A DNA stretch of 50,950 nucleotides from Bifidobacterium parmae (GCF_002860365.1 NZ_NMWT01000019.1:1-50950), one strand, 5' to 3'; counted from the first letter of the stretch, positions 18,244 through 27,096 are shown. The notes: generated from the letters alone by a model not told the origin. Translations and numbers: made by a program.

Positions 18244-18316
18244 TGCCCCCCGTGGGATTCGAACCCACAACCCACGACTTAAAAGGACGCTGCTCTAACC
18301 GTTGAGCTAGAGGGGC
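18244..18316 (-). tRNA. tRNA-Lys, anticodon UUU
   Basis: A 73-nt cloverleaf on the minus strand. The acceptor stem GCCCCTC pairs with GGGGGGC, with discriminator A. The D stem is GCTC/GAGC, the anticodon loop is CTTTTAA with anticodon TTT, and the T arm is GTGGG-TTCGAAT-CCCAC. The anticodon stem has one U-U mismatch. CCA is not encoded. Confidence 0.95.
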
Positions 18317-18325
18317 AACATTTCT

Positions 18326-18354
18326 AAAATACACACGTCGGCCGGACATTGCAA
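18326..18354 (-). promoter_or_regulatory. tRNA-Lys promoter
   Basis: On the minus strand, TTGCAA (18354-18349), 17 bp, then TATTTT (18331-18326). Transcription would begin only a few bases before the mature 5' end. Confidence 0.65.
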
Positions 18355-18608
18355 CCGCCGTTTCCGGTTTTCGTGTCCGGCGGGGCGCGCCCGGAAGAGA
18401 CGATTACCTCGTCGGCCGTATCCGACCATCTGCGGGCGTACGTTCGTGACGGTATTAATCGCCTTCATCGTCGCAAACGTACACTGCCGATCTCTCAGCG
18501 TACGTTTGCGACGATGGCCGGCGAAAACACCGTCGATAGCGTGCGCTGAGACGGCCGTGCGCTGAAGCGGACTGAAGCCAGACAGACTGAAACATGAAAC
18601 AAAAGAGA
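18355..18608. other. Gap with a perfect 17-bp inverted repeat
   Basis: No gene is seen. CATCGTCGCAAACGTAC (18466-18482) and its exact reverse complement GTACGTTTGCGACGATG (18500-18516) flank a 17-nt loop. A partial relative, GGGCGTACGTTCGTGACG, lies just before it. The structure could be an operator or a hairpin; no adjacent gene start explains it. Confidence 0.6.
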
Positions 18609-18632
18609 AAGCCCGGCGGGAAGACCGGGCTT
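18609..18632 (-). terminator. Orphan minus-strand terminator
   Basis: AAGCCCGG (18609-18616) pairs with CCGGGCTT (18625-18632). On the minus strand it is followed by TTCTCTTTTG, the expected tail. It is preceded by a pyrimidine-rich stretch after AACTGAATCC. No convincing minus-strand gene ends here; the GT2 gene stops 540 bp away. A very similar arrangement occurs at 35624-35700. Confidence 0.6.
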
Positions 18633-19172
18633 GAGAGAGAAGAGAGAAGAAGGGATTCAGTTATTGCGGCTTTTCAACCGTGGTTCTTAGTAAACCCCCG
18701 CCTCTTCAAGAGGCCATGTGCAAATGCTGGGAAAACCATGGGAATCGTGTGCCGTTCCGGTGCCCGAGTACCCCGTGCCGGGTGTTCCTGCGCCCGCAGA
18801 ATCGTTGCAGTGTGGTCTGTCGTGTCCCCATATCGCCCCATGGGAGGCGCATCGTGGAACAAGCGAAACAGATCGGCCGGTACGTGCCCATGTTGTTTCG
18901 CGGAGAACCTCGCTGGCGAATCGATGTGGACATCAGGTGCCCGGCTTGTTTCGCCGGAGCCTCCCCACGAGGCGATTTGGCTTCGTCCGATCCGGTTCGT
19001 TTCGCTGGGAAGGACGTTCGAGAGTCGAAGCGGATACGAAGTGCCCACATTGTTTCGCGAACTGCTCTGTTTGTTTGGTTAGCCCGCCCCGGCTGCCCGA
19101 TCCTGCCGTGCTGGCCGGGCGGGACCAGCACGGTAAATCCACGGGCCGCCCCGCCCGCCCCGGACCGGCCGG
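18633..19172. other. Non-coding gap with a 52-bp periodic repeat
   Basis: Reading frames here have unbiased composition and no recognisable product. The motif GTGCCC-N4-TTGTTTCGC recurs at 18884-18901, 18937-18954 and 19041-19058, with a degenerate copy near 18993-19005. Its TTTCGC core is spaced 53, 51 and 53 bp. In copies 1 and 2 the core is followed within about 20 bp by GCGAAT or GCGATT, so these units could fold. Base composition is less GC-rich than that of the flanking genes. Confidence 0.5.
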
Positions 19173-20240
19173 TCAGTTGAACCCGACCACGCGTTCCGCC
19201 ACGCGGTAGCCCCAGCGGATCACGAACCGGCCCGCCGAGCCATGCAGGTTCAGCGCCCGTGACATCGGCTTGCGGCGCACGTCATGGTAGATCGACGGCG
19301 AATACGCCTTGATCCCGGCCCACAGCCGCTTCTTCTTCGCATAGTTCTCCGGATCGCGCGAGAGAATCAGGAACACGCTCGCCACCGAGCTTTCGATCGC
19401 GAGGAAGTGGATCATATAGCGGTACAGCCCGTCCGGCACGGTCCCGCGTTCCGGCGTCGCCTCGACCATGCACCGGTTGACGTGGATCAGCTGGTCGACG
19501 CGCCGGATCATCACGTCGGTCTGCACGCTCTGCCCGTCGCGTCCGATGAAGTAGTGGTAGAACGGCGTGTCCAGGTACCGCAGCGACCTCACCCACGGGA
19601 ACGGCTGGTACGCGTAGATGAAATCGACGTAGAACGTGTGCTCGGGCAGCTGCATGCCGGACGCGCGCACCACGGACGTGCGGAAGATCAGCGCGTGCAT
19701 GAGGATGTACTCGGCGAGACCGAAATGCCCCATGTCGTCCCACGTGAGGCGCTCGCCGGCCTTCATCGCGTGGCGGAAGTTGACCACGTGCTTGCGGCGC
19801 TTGCCGACCTTGTCGTACACGTAGTTGGTGACGAGCATGTCGACCGGGTCGCCGCCCGCGATCTCGTCGCGCAGCACGGCCATCACCTCTTCGAGCGAAT
19901 CGGGCCCCACCCAGTCGTCCGCGTCCACGACCTTCACGTACATGCCGCGCGCCGCCGCGATGCCCGTGTTCACCGCGCCGCCGTGGCCTTTGTTCTCCTG
20001 ATGGATGGCGCGCACGATGCCGGGGAAGCGGCGTTCGAACGTGCGCGCCACCTCCAGCGTGGAGTCCTTGGATCCGTCGTCGACGATGAGCACCTCGATG
20101 TCGTCGTTGCGTCGCGCCGCGGTGAGCGACAGCACGCAGCGCTCCAGATACTCCTCCATGTTGTAGGAGGGCACCACGAAGGTGAGCGTCTTGCCGGTGG
20201 CGGCCTGTCCGTTGGCCGTCGTCGATGCCGGTTGCGTCAT
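19173..20240 (-). CDS. Family 2 glycosyltransferase
   Basis: A 355-aa GT-A fold enzyme. LTFVVPSYNMEEYLERCV opens the nucleotide-sugar domain, DDGSKD and VVDADDW carry the metal and sugar-nucleotide aspartates, and the rest is a variable acceptor region. No membrane helices are apparent, so it acts at the cytoplasmic face. The start ATG at 20240 (MTQPAST) is preferred because GAGGA lies 9 nt upstream; a GTG at 20261 has none. Relatives build cell-wall or capsular polysaccharides. It is flanked by a long non-coding gap and a TetR gene, so the pathway is not evident. Confidence 0.9.
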   Translation of the reverse strand: MTQPASTTANGQAATGKTLTFVVPSYNMEEYLERCVLSLTAARRNDDIEVLIVDDGSKDSTLEVARTFERRFPGIVRAIHQENKGHGGAVNTGIAAARGMYVKVVDADDWVGPDSLEEVMAVLRDEIAGGDPVDMLVTNYVYDKVGKRRKHVVNFRHAMKAGERLTWDDMGHFGLAEYILMHALIFRTSVVRASGMQLPEHTFYVDFIYAYQPFPWVRSLRYLDTPFYHYFIGRDGQSVQTDVMIRRVDQLIHVNRCMVEATPERGTVPDGLYRYMIHFLAIESSVASVFLILSRDPENYAKKKRLWAGIKAYSPSIYHDVRRKPMSRALNLHGSAGRFVIRWGYRVAERVVGFN

Positions 20241-20353
20241 AGTCTCGATCCTCGAAATCACATCTGGTCTGTTCGGTTCAACGCCTCACCCTAGCACCGG
20301 CTCCACTCGGACGGGACTTATGCGCATATCCTGCACATCCGGTTCATGTTCTG

Positions 20354-21106
20354 TCACGCCGCGTCCGGCGCGACGGTTCCGGCGTCGCCGCCGTCCGCCG
20401 CGTCGTCCGGTTCCTGCGGAACGGACGTTCGCGGCGCGCCGGCGTCCGGTCGCGTGGTCTTCCGCGGTTTCGCGGTTTTCGCGGATTTGCCTTCGAAGAT
20501 GAGTTTCGGTTTCGAGTCGAGCCGGCTCAGCCCGTGCCATGCGAGATCGACGATGTACGCGGCGAGCTGCTCCTTGCTGACTTTCGGCCGGTCCGCCCAG
20601 TACTGTCCGGTGAACACGGTCATGCCGACGAGCATCTGCGCGTAGTACGGCACGCCTTTGGGGGAGAGTTTCTGCCGTTTGAACGTGGCGGTGAGCAGAT
20701 CCTCGACGCGCATCGAGATGTCGCCGAGCAGCGAGCTGAACGATCCGGACGGGTCAGTGCTCGGCGAGTCGCGCGACAGCACCTGGAATCCTTCCGCGTT
20801 CTCCTCGATGTAGGTGAGCAGCGCGAGCGCCGTGCGTTCGACGATCTGGCGCGGATGCATGTCCGGGTCGTCGAGCGCGGCGGTGAGCGCGGCGGTGAGC
20901 GCCTGCATCTCGCGGTCGACGATCACCGCGTAGAGGCCTTCCTTGCCGCCGAAATGCTCGTAGACGATCGGTTTGGAGACCTTCGCGGTGCTGGCGATCT
21001 CCTCGACGCTCACCGATTCGAATCCTTTCGATGCGAAGAGGGACCGTCCGATGCGGATGAGCTGTTCGCGTCGCTGATACGACGTCATGCGTGAGGAATT
21101 GGCCAT
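20354..21106 (-). CDS. TetR-family transcriptional regulator
   Basis: A 250-aa regulator. The N-terminal helix-turn-helix runs RREQLIRIGRSLFASKGFESVSVEEIASTAKVSKPIVYEHFGGKEGLY, a strong TetR match. The ligand domain follows to about residue 200, then a 45-residue Lys/Pro/Asp-rich tail that is probably disordered. ATG at 21106 is preceded by TAAGCT exactly 7 bp upstream, consistent with a leaderless transcript. It is divergent from rbsR, and its targets are unknown. Confidence 0.9.
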   Translation of the reverse strand: MANSSRMTSYQRREQLIRIGRSLFASKGFESVSVEEIASTAKVSKPIVYEHFGGKEGLYAVIVDREMQALTAALTAALDDPDMHPRQIVERTALALLTYIEENAEGFQVLSRDSPSTDPSGSFSSLLGDISMRVEDLLTATFKRQKLSPKGVPYYAQMLVGMTVFTGQYWADRPKVSKEQLAAYIVDLAWHGLSRLDSKPKLIFEGKSAKTAKPRKTTRPDAGAPRTSVPQEPDDAADGGDAGTVAPDAA

Positions 21107-21113
21107 GCCTGTT

Positions 21114-21119
21114 AGCTTA
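21114..21119 (-). promoter_or_regulatory. -10 element for a leaderless TetR transcript
   Basis: TAAGCT on the minus strand, then AACAGGC and the ATG. No -35 is convincing. Confidence 0.4.
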
Positions 21120-21266
21120 GCCGCCGCCGCACGCATGGTTCGCCGCCCGCGTTCCGGTATGCGACGTGTCTTGCGTGGCCCGAAACGCAGGCGGGCTTAG
21201 AATATGAAGTGTGGCAAGAGATGTGAGCGCAAACAACCCCCCGCTGCCAATCGTCGTGTAGACTGC

Positions 21267-21283
21267 GATATAACGTTTTACCA
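21267..21283 (+). promoter_or_regulatory. RbsR operator upstream of rbsR
   Basis: GATATAACGTTTTACCA is the exact reverse complement of the operator core at 22843-22859 ahead of rbsA. Its TATAAC could double as the rbsR -10, giving autorepression. Confidence 0.8.
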
Positions 21284-21307
21284 ACCTGTCTCACCGAGGA
21301 GGCCAGC

Positions 21308-22360
21308 ATGGCATTCGTGACGTTGCGCGATGTGGCGCGTAAAGCCGGCGTCTCCACCGCCGCCGTATCCCAGATCCTGCACGGCAAAGGCCGTTTCTCC
21401 GCAGAAACGCGCGAACTCGTGCACAAGACCGTGCAGGAGATGGGCTACGTGCCCGACCAACGCGCCCGTTCGATGCGTTCGTCCGACACGAAGACCGTCG
21501 GCCTGCTCGTGCCCGACCTGCGCAACCAGTACTTCGCCGACCTCGTCTCCTCGATGGAGGACGAGCTCTACCGCAACGGCGTCTCCACGCTCATCGGCAC
21601 GTCGTCGGAGAACGTGGAACGTCAGGACGCGTTCATCGAGAACCTGCTCGGCCAGCGCATCGACGGCGCGATCGTCGTGCCGCAGGGCGTCGAATCGCCC
21701 GGCGTGCGATCCCTGATCCGCCGCGATCTGCCGCTCGTGTTCGTCGACCGCCGCATCCAGGGCGTCGAATCGGTGCCGTTTGTCGTGTCGAATCCGTACA
21801 CCGGCATCCGCGAGGCGATGAAGGACCTCATCGCGCACGGGCATCGCCGCATCGGATACGTCGCGCACCCGTCGCTCGGCTCATATTCCGTCAACGAACG
21901 CGAGACCGCGTTCCGCGCGATCGCCGGCGACCTGCTCGGCGCGGCCGCGACGACGCCGTCGGCCGTCGAGGGGACCGGCGCCGCGGGCGTGGTCGTCGCG
22001 TGCGACGCGGACTACGAGTCGCGTCGCGAAGCGCTGTCGCGGCTGCTCGACGCGCACGTCACCGCCATCATGTGCGGCTATTCCCCGGACGCGATCACGA
22101 TCATCGGGCTGATGCACGACCGCGGCGTCGAACTGGGGGCGGACGTCTCGCTCGTTTCGTTCGATGACATCGCCGCGTTCCGCCTGATGACGCCGAACGT
22201 CGCCGTGATCTCGCAGCAGCCGGAGCTGATGGGGCGCCGGGGCGTCGCGCTCCTGCTCGAATCGATACGCACGGGGGCGTGCGGCGAGGGGCGCACGACC
22301 AGCGTGCCCACGGTGTACATGCCGCGCAGGTCCGTGTCCGCCGTCCGGGCCGCCGCATAG
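21308..22360 (+). CDS. rbsR: LacI-family repressor of the ribose operon
   Basis: A 350-aa regulator. The helix-turn-helix TLRDVARKAGVSTAAVSQIL (residues 5-24) and hinge YVPDQRARSMRS are followed by a periplasmic-binding-type effector domain. The recognition helix carries the SxAxVS-type residues that read a central CG operator, fitting the AACGTT sites at 21267, 22843 and 22875. GAGGAGG precedes the ATG. The link to ribose is inferred from the shared operators and the adjacent rbsACBDK; the effector is likely ribose or ribose 5-phosphate. Confidence 0.9.
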   Translation: MAFVTLRDVARKAGVSTAAVSQILHGKGRFSAETRELVHKTVQEMGYVPDQRARSMRSSDTKTVGLLVPDLRNQYFADLVSSMEDELYRNGVSTLIGTSSENVERQDAFIENLLGQRIDGAIVVPQGVESPGVRSLIRRDLPLVFVDRRIQGVESVPFVVSNPYTGIREAMKDLIAHGHRRIGYVAHPSLGSYSVNERETAFRAIAGDLLGAAATTPSAVEGTGAAGVVVACDADYESRREALSRLLDAHVTAIMCGYSPDAITIIGLMHDRGVELGADVSLVSFDDIAAFRLMTPNVAVISQQPELMGRRGVALLLESIRTGACGEGRTTSVPTVYMPRRSVSAVRAAA

Positions 22361-22832
22361 CCGCCGCATAGCAAGAGGGTGCGGGGCGGAGGGTTGCCTG
22401 GCTGATTGGGTTGTCGGGCGACTTCGAAATGGCGGGGTGCGGGTTGTTCGGCTGGTGGCGGGTGCTTCGTCGTGTGACGATCGCCTTCTGCGTTGCAAGG
22501 GGTACATTCCCGTGCCTGCTTGGGTCTTTCTCGCTTCGCAGGGGTGATTGGTAAGGGATAATTCGCCTATATAGGGCGGCATGGCGGCGTTGCCGTGCGA
22601 TATACGCCGTTCCCGATACCCCTTGTAATGCAGATGGGTATTCGCAACGGGGCGGTGATACCCCTCGTAACGCCGAATGGGGCGGGGCGCGGCGTGATGT
22701 GATGGTGGCGGGCGCGGTGTGGCGGGGGTGGGCCTGCCTAGGGCGGTCTGGTGCCGGCGTTGGGTGCCCGCGACGGCACCGGCGACGGGCGGCGGTGCCT
22801 CGGGCGATTGATCAGTGCTTTCGACACGCCGG
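22361..22832. other. rbsR-rbsA intergenic region with a repeated 20-bp motif
   Basis: No gene is seen. The motif TTCTGCGTTGCAAGGGGTAC (22486-22505) recurs inverted at 22615-22634 (GATACCCCTTGTAATGCAGA) and, more diverged, at 22657-22677. A perfect CCTATATAGG lies near 22566. A long transcript crossing here could form a large stem. Confidence 0.5.
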
Positions 22833-22892
22833 TTGACCATGATGGTAAAACGTTATATCATCAAATCACGCAGTTGATAAAACGTTAAATCA
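22833..22892 (+). promoter_or_regulatory. rbsA promoter with two RbsR operators
   Basis: TTGACC (22833-22838), 17 bp, TATCAT (22856-22861) is a strong sigma-70 promoter. Operator 1, TGGTAAAACGTTATATCA (22843-22860), fills the spacer. Operator 2, TGATAAAACGTTAAATCA (22875-22892), is centred 32 bp downstream, on the same helical face. Confidence 0.88.
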
Positions 22893-22978
22893 CCTCAGCG
22901 ATGAAGTGAGTCGACGACGAAGCAGTGAGGTTTATCAGCCGCCGGAAACCGTAGGTTCAAGGAGGAAAGCGAGAGACA

Positions 22979-24481
22979 ATGACGCAACTATCTCTGGTCA
23001 AGGTGTCGAAGATATTCGGCGCCGCCAAAGTGGTCGACGGCGTGTCGGTCACCGTGGAACCTGGCAAGGTGCATGTGCTTCTCGGCGAGAACGGCGCGGG
23101 CAAGTCGACCGTCATCAAGATGATGAGCGGCATCTACCAGCCCGACGAAGGCCATATCGAGATCGACGGCAAGACCGTGCGCATCCCGAACGTGGACGCC
23201 GCCCGCAAGTTCGGCATCGCCGTCATCCACCAGGAGCTCAACATGGTCCCCGAGCTGTCGATCATGGAGAACCTGTTCCTCGGCGCCCTGCCCACCAAGG
23301 CCGGATTCGTCGACCGTGCCGCCATGCGCAAGAAGGCGAAGGCCGCGCTCGACCTCATCGGACTCGACGAGGACGTGAACACCCCGATGGGCGAGCTCGG
23401 CGTCGCCCGCCAGCAGATGGTGGAGATCGCCAAGGCCCTCATGCAGGACGCCTCGATCCTCATCCTCGACGAGCCGACCGCCGCCCTCACCCGCAAGGAA
23501 TGCGAGCACCTCTTCGGGATCATGGAGGAGCTCAAGGCCAAGGGCGTCGGCATGGTGTTCATCTCCCACCACCTCGACGAGATCGCCCGCGTCGGCGACG
23601 TCGTCACCGTGCTGCGCGACGGCAAGTACATCGACACGATCGACGCGCAGGCCCCCGAATCCGAGCTCGTGCGCCTCATGGTCGGCCGCAACATCGAAAA
23701 CCAGTTCCCGCGCGTCGCGCAGGAGCCCGGCAGGACGCTCCTCAAGGTCGACCACCTGACCCGCTCCGGCACCATCGACGACGTGTCGTTCGAAGTACAC
23801 GCCGGCGAGGTCGTCGGTCTGGCCGGTCTGGTCGGCGCGGGCCGCACCGAGGTGATCCGCGCGATCTTCGGCGCCGACTCCTACGACTCCGGCTCCGTCG
23901 CCGTCGACGGCCAGACGCTCCCCAAGGCGGACATCGCGAGGACGATCGCCGCAGGCGTCGGCCTCGTGCCCGAGGACCGCCGCACCCAGGGGCTGATCCT
24001 CGAAGCGTCCGTGGCCGAGAACCTCGGCCTCGCCACGATGGTCCCCACCTCGAAGTTCGGTTTCGCCGACCTCAAGGGGCAGGCGAAGCGCGAGAACGAG
24101 ACCGCGAAGAAGCTGCGCATCCGCATGGCGAACGTCGACCAGGCGGCCGGATCGCTGTCCGGCGGCAACCAGCAGAAGATCGTCTTCGGCAAGTGGTCGA
24201 TGGCGAACGTGAAGGTGCTGCTGCTCGACGAGCCGACCCGCGGCGTCGACGTCGGCGCCCGCGTCGAGATCTACGAGCTCATCAACGAGATCACCGCCAA
24301 CGGCGGCGCGGTGCTCATGGCCTCCTCCGATCTGCCGGAGGTGCTGGGCATGTCCGATCGCGTGCTCGTGATGAGCAACGGCCGACTCAGCGGCGAGATG
24401 CCCGCCAAGGAGGCCACGCAGGAGAAGGTCATGTCGCTCGCGGTCTCCCACATGGAGGAAGACGCCGACGAGAGCCGCTGA
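22979..24481 (+). CDS. rbsA: Ribose ABC importer, ATP-binding protein
   Basis: A 500-aa tandem ATPase of the CUT2 sugar importers. The first domain has Walker A GENGAGKS (36-43) and Walker B ILILDEPTAAL. The second has the degenerate Walker A GLVGAGRTEV, signature LSGGNQQK and VLLLDEPTRGVDVG. This asymmetry is normal for RbsA/MglA. AAGGAGGAAAG precedes the ATG. It is first in rbsACBDK and under RbsR control. Confidence 0.95.
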   Translation: MTQLSLVKVSKIFGAAKVVDGVSVTVEPGKVHVLLGENGAGKSTVIKMMSGIYQPDEGHIEIDGKTVRIPNVDAARKFGIAVIHQELNMVPELSIMENLFLGALPTKAGFVDRAAMRKKAKAALDLIGLDEDVNTPMGELGVARQQMVEIAKALMQDASILILDEPTAALTRKECEHLFGIMEELKAKGVGMVFISHHLDEIARVGDVVTVLRDGKYIDTIDAQAPESELVRLMVGRNIENQFPRVAQEPGRTLLKVDHLTRSGTIDDVSFEVHAGEVVGLAGLVGAGRTEVIRAIFGADSYDSGSVAVDGQTLPKADIARTIAAGVGLVPEDRRTQGLILEASVAENLGLATMVPTSKFGFADLKGQAKRENETAKKLRIRMANVDQAAGSLSGGNQQKIVFGKWSMANVKVLLLDEPTRGVDVGARVEIYELINEITANGGAVLMASSDLPEVLGMSDRVLVMSNGRLSGEMPAKEATQEKVMSLAVSHMEEDADESR

Positions 24482-24547
24482 GCCGCGACGGACCCCACGA
24501 AACCGTAATTGACGACGAAGTCGAAACACTACAAGGAGAACACTGCA

Positions 24548-25537
24548 ATGACCGCCAAAGAAGCCAAGCTCGGATATGATTCCGGCAACACCACCGCGCT
24601 GGACAAGGTGAAGAGGTTCGCCTCCCGCAACGGAGCCCTCATCGGCCTGATCATCCTGTGCATCGCGCTGTCGATCGCCACCCCGGCGTTCCTCACCGGG
24701 CCCAACATGCTCAACGTGGGCGTCCAGGCCGCCACCGTCGCCATCCTCGCGTTCGGCCAGACGTTCGTGATCGTCGAGGCCGGCATCGATCTGTCCGTCG
24801 GTTCGGTCGCCGCCGTCTCCAGCATGCTGGTCGCCTACACCGGCGCCTCGATGGGCATGCCGCCGCTCGTGACGATCCTCATCGGCATCCTCACCGGCGC
24901 CGTGTTCGGCGCGCTCTCCGGTCTCGCCAACGCGTACCTCAAGCTGCCGGGCTTCATCGCCACGCTCGCCATGATGTCCGTCGCCCGAGGCCTCACGCTC
25001 GTCATCTCCGACGGCCGCCCGATCTCCACCTCCGGCATGGTCAACTTCTTCGGTTCCACCGTGGCCGGCATCCCGATGCCGATCGTGATGATGATCATCA
25101 TGGGCGTCATCGCCGCCGTCATCCTCAACTTCACCAGCATCGGCCGCTCCATGTACGCGGTCGGCGGCAACATGGAGGCCTCCCGCCTGTCCGGCATCTC
25201 CGTGCACAAGACCCAGATCATGGTGTACGTGCTCTCCGGCGTGTTCGCCGCCGTCGCCGGCCTCGTGATCGCCGGTCGACTGCACTCCGCCCAGCCTCAG
25301 GCCGCCTCCGGCTACGAGATGGACGCCATCGCCTCCGTCGTGATCGGCGGCGCGTCCCTCTCCGGCGGCAAGGGCAAGATCTCCGGCACGTTCATCGGCG
25401 CGATCCTCCTCGCCGTGATCCGCAACGGCCTCAACATCCTCAACGTGTCCTCCTTCTGGCAGCAGGTCGTCATCGGTCTCGTCATCGCCTTCGCGGTGAG
25501 CTTCGACACCCTGCGCCGCAAGGTCGACACCCACTGA
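24548..25537 (+). CDS. rbsC: Ribose ABC importer, permease
   Basis: A 329-aa membrane subunit with about ten hydrophobic segments. It contains the CUT2 hallmarks FVIVEAGIDLSVGSVAA and GRSMYAVGGNMEASRLSGI. An in-frame ATG upstream at 24509 is rejected because AAGGAGAA lies just before the ATG at 24548. It partners with RbsA and RbsB. Confidence 0.95.
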   Translation: MTAKEAKLGYDSGNTTALDKVKRFASRNGALIGLIILCIALSIATPAFLTGPNMLNVGVQAATVAILAFGQTFVIVEAGIDLSVGSVAAVSSMLVAYTGASMGMPPLVTILIGILTGAVFGALSGLANAYLKLPGFIATLAMMSVARGLTLVISDGRPISTSGMVNFFGSTVAGIPMPIVMMIIMGVIAAVILNFTSIGRSMYAVGGNMEASRLSGISVHKTQIMVYVLSGVFAAVAGLVIAGRLHSAQPQAASGYEMDAIASVVIGGASLSGGKGKISGTFIGAILLAVIRNGLNILNVSSFWQQVVIGLVIAFAVSFDTLRRKVDTH

Positions 25538-25646
25538 TCGCCCCCAACCCAACCAAATCCAATCAAACCGCAACGAAGCAGTACCCAACCAACCCACACC
25601 ACAACCACATACCCACATCACAACCACATAGAGAAAGAAGACAACG
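25538..25646 (+). other. G-poor A/C-rich leader ahead of rbsB
   Basis: About 90 nt of CAACC/CCACA-type sequence with very few G residues lies between rbsC and rbsB, ending in AGAGAAAGAAG before the rbsB ATG. It would be single-stranded RNA and may raise rbsB translation over its neighbours. Confidence 0.5.
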
Positions 25647-26597
25647 ATGTTCAACCTCAACCCCGCCTTCAAGAAGACCGTCCGCGCCGCCCTCGCCATC
25701 GTGTGCGCCGGAACCATGATGGTCGGCGCCGCGGCCTGCGGAGGCACCTCCTCCTCCGGCGGCGACAAGGTCGCCCTGCTCGTCTCCACGCTCAACAACC
25801 CGTTCTTCGTCGACCTGCGCGACGGCGCCCAGGAGGCCGCGAAGGACCTCGGCGTCGAGCTCATGGTCTCCGACGCGCAGAACGATTCTGCCACCCAGCA
25901 GAACCAGGCGCAGAACGCGCAATCGCAGGGCGCGAAGGCCGTCATCATCAACCCGGTCGACTCCGACGCCGCCTCGCCGGCCGTCGCCCCGCTGCTCAGC
26001 TCCGGCATGCCGGTCATCTCCGTCGACCGTTCCGTCACCGGCGAGGACGTGACCAGCCACATCGCCTCCGACAACGTGGCCGGCGGTGCCCAGGCCGCCG
26101 ACGAGCTCGCCAAGGCGATCGGCGAGAAGGGCGACGTCATCATCCTGCAGGGCACGCCGGGCGCCGCCTCCACGCGCGACCGCGGCGACGGCTTCAAGAA
26201 GCAGATCAAGAAGTACTCCGGCATCAAGGTCGTGGCCGAGCAGACCGCGAACTTCGACCGCGCCGAAGCCCTCAACGTGACCACCAACCTGCTGCAGTCC
26301 AACCCGGACGTCGTCGGCATCTACGCGGAGAACGACGAGATGGCGCTCGGCGCCGTCCAGTCCCTCGGCGCCAAGGCCGGCAAGGACGTGAAGATCTTCG
26401 GCTTCGACGGCACCGAGGACGGCCTCAAGGCCGTGAACTCCGGCACCATGGTCGGCACGATCGCCCAGCAGCCGAAGGAGCTCGGCAAGAAGGCCGTCGA
26501 GGCGGCGGTCAAGGCCATCAAGGGCGAAAGCGTCCAGAAGACCGAATCCATCGAGGTGAAGACCGTCACCAAGGAGAACGTCGCCGACTTCCATTGA
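25647..26597 (+). CDS. rbsB: Ribose-binding lipoprotein
   Basis: A 316-aa extracellular receptor. The signal peptide (KKTVRAALAIVCAGTMMVG) ends in a lipobox AAAC, so the cysteine is lipidated and anchors the protein to the outer face of the membrane. The type I binding fold follows (VALLVSTLNNPFFVDLRDGA, then INPVDSDAASP and FGFDGTEDGLKAV). It feeds RbsC/RbsA. Confidence 0.95.
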   Translation: MFNLNPAFKKTVRAALAIVCAGTMMVGAAACGGTSSSGGDKVALLVSTLNNPFFVDLRDGAQEAAKDLGVELMVSDAQNDSATQQNQAQNAQSQGAKAVIINPVDSDAASPAVAPLLSSGMPVISVDRSVTGEDVTSHIASDNVAGGAQAADELAKAIGEKGDVIILQGTPGAASTRDRGDGFKKQIKKYSGIKVVAEQTANFDRAEALNVTTNLLQSNPDVVGIYAENDEMALGAVQSLGAKAGKDVKIFGFDGTEDGLKAVNSGTMVGTIAQQPKELGKKAVEAAVKAIKGESVQKTESIEVKTVTKENVADFH

Positions 26598-26651
26598 CGC
26601 GACCCATCGCCTCACCCCATCACCAGTTCGAAGAGGAACAGGAGAACCACC

Positions 26652-27047
26652 ATGCTCACCCACGGCATCATCAACGCCCAACTCGCCCACGCGCTCGCCG
26701 GCCTGCGCCATAAGGACCGCTTCGTCATCTCCGACGCCGGCCTGCCCGTCCAGCCGGGCATCGAGATCATCGACCTCGCCGTCGTGCTCGGCGTGCCCAC
26801 CTTCGAGGAGGTGCTCGACGCGCTCAAAGGCGAACTCGTGCTCGAGGAGGGCCTCATGGCCGAGGAGGCGCGCGGCACCGTCGCCGAACAGTGGGTCAAG
26901 GATCGCTTCGAGGTTCCGCTCAGCTACGTGCCGCACGATGGCGACGAAGGATTCAAGGCGAACGTCGAAGGCGTGCGCTTCGTGATCCGCACCGGCGAGA
27001 CCACGCCCTACGCGAACGTGATCTTCCGCTGCGGCGTCCCGTTCTGA
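26652..27047 (+). CDS. rbsD: D-ribose pyranase
   Basis: A 131-aa mutarotase that interconverts ribose pyranose and furanose forms so RbsK can phosphorylate the sugar. The catalytic His20 is in GLRHKD, followed by ISDAGLPV. The C-terminal YANVIFRCGV closes the active site. GAGGAACAGGAG precedes the ATG. Confidence 0.95.
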   Translation: MLTHGIINAQLAHALAGLRHKDRFVISDAGLPVQPGIEIIDLAVVLGVPTFEEVLDALKGELVLEEGLMAEEARGTVAEQWVKDRFEVPLSYVPHDGDEGFKANVEGVRFVIRTGETTPYANVIFRCGVPF

Positions 27048-27096
27048 CCGTCCGTCGCACGAACGCACACACGCGCGAGAAGGAAAGGATGACGAC

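Noticed and set aside
18706-19131. Possible 141-aa minus-strand gene before the GT2 gene
   Set aside because: Composition is not protein-like, there is no ribosome-binding site, and it overlaps the 52-bp periodic repeat.
22988-26320. Minus-strand frame of about 1100 codons opposite rbsA, rbsC and rbsB
   Set aside because: Asp/His/Gly-rich antisense shadow with no domain; the plus strand encodes clear ribose transporter subunits.
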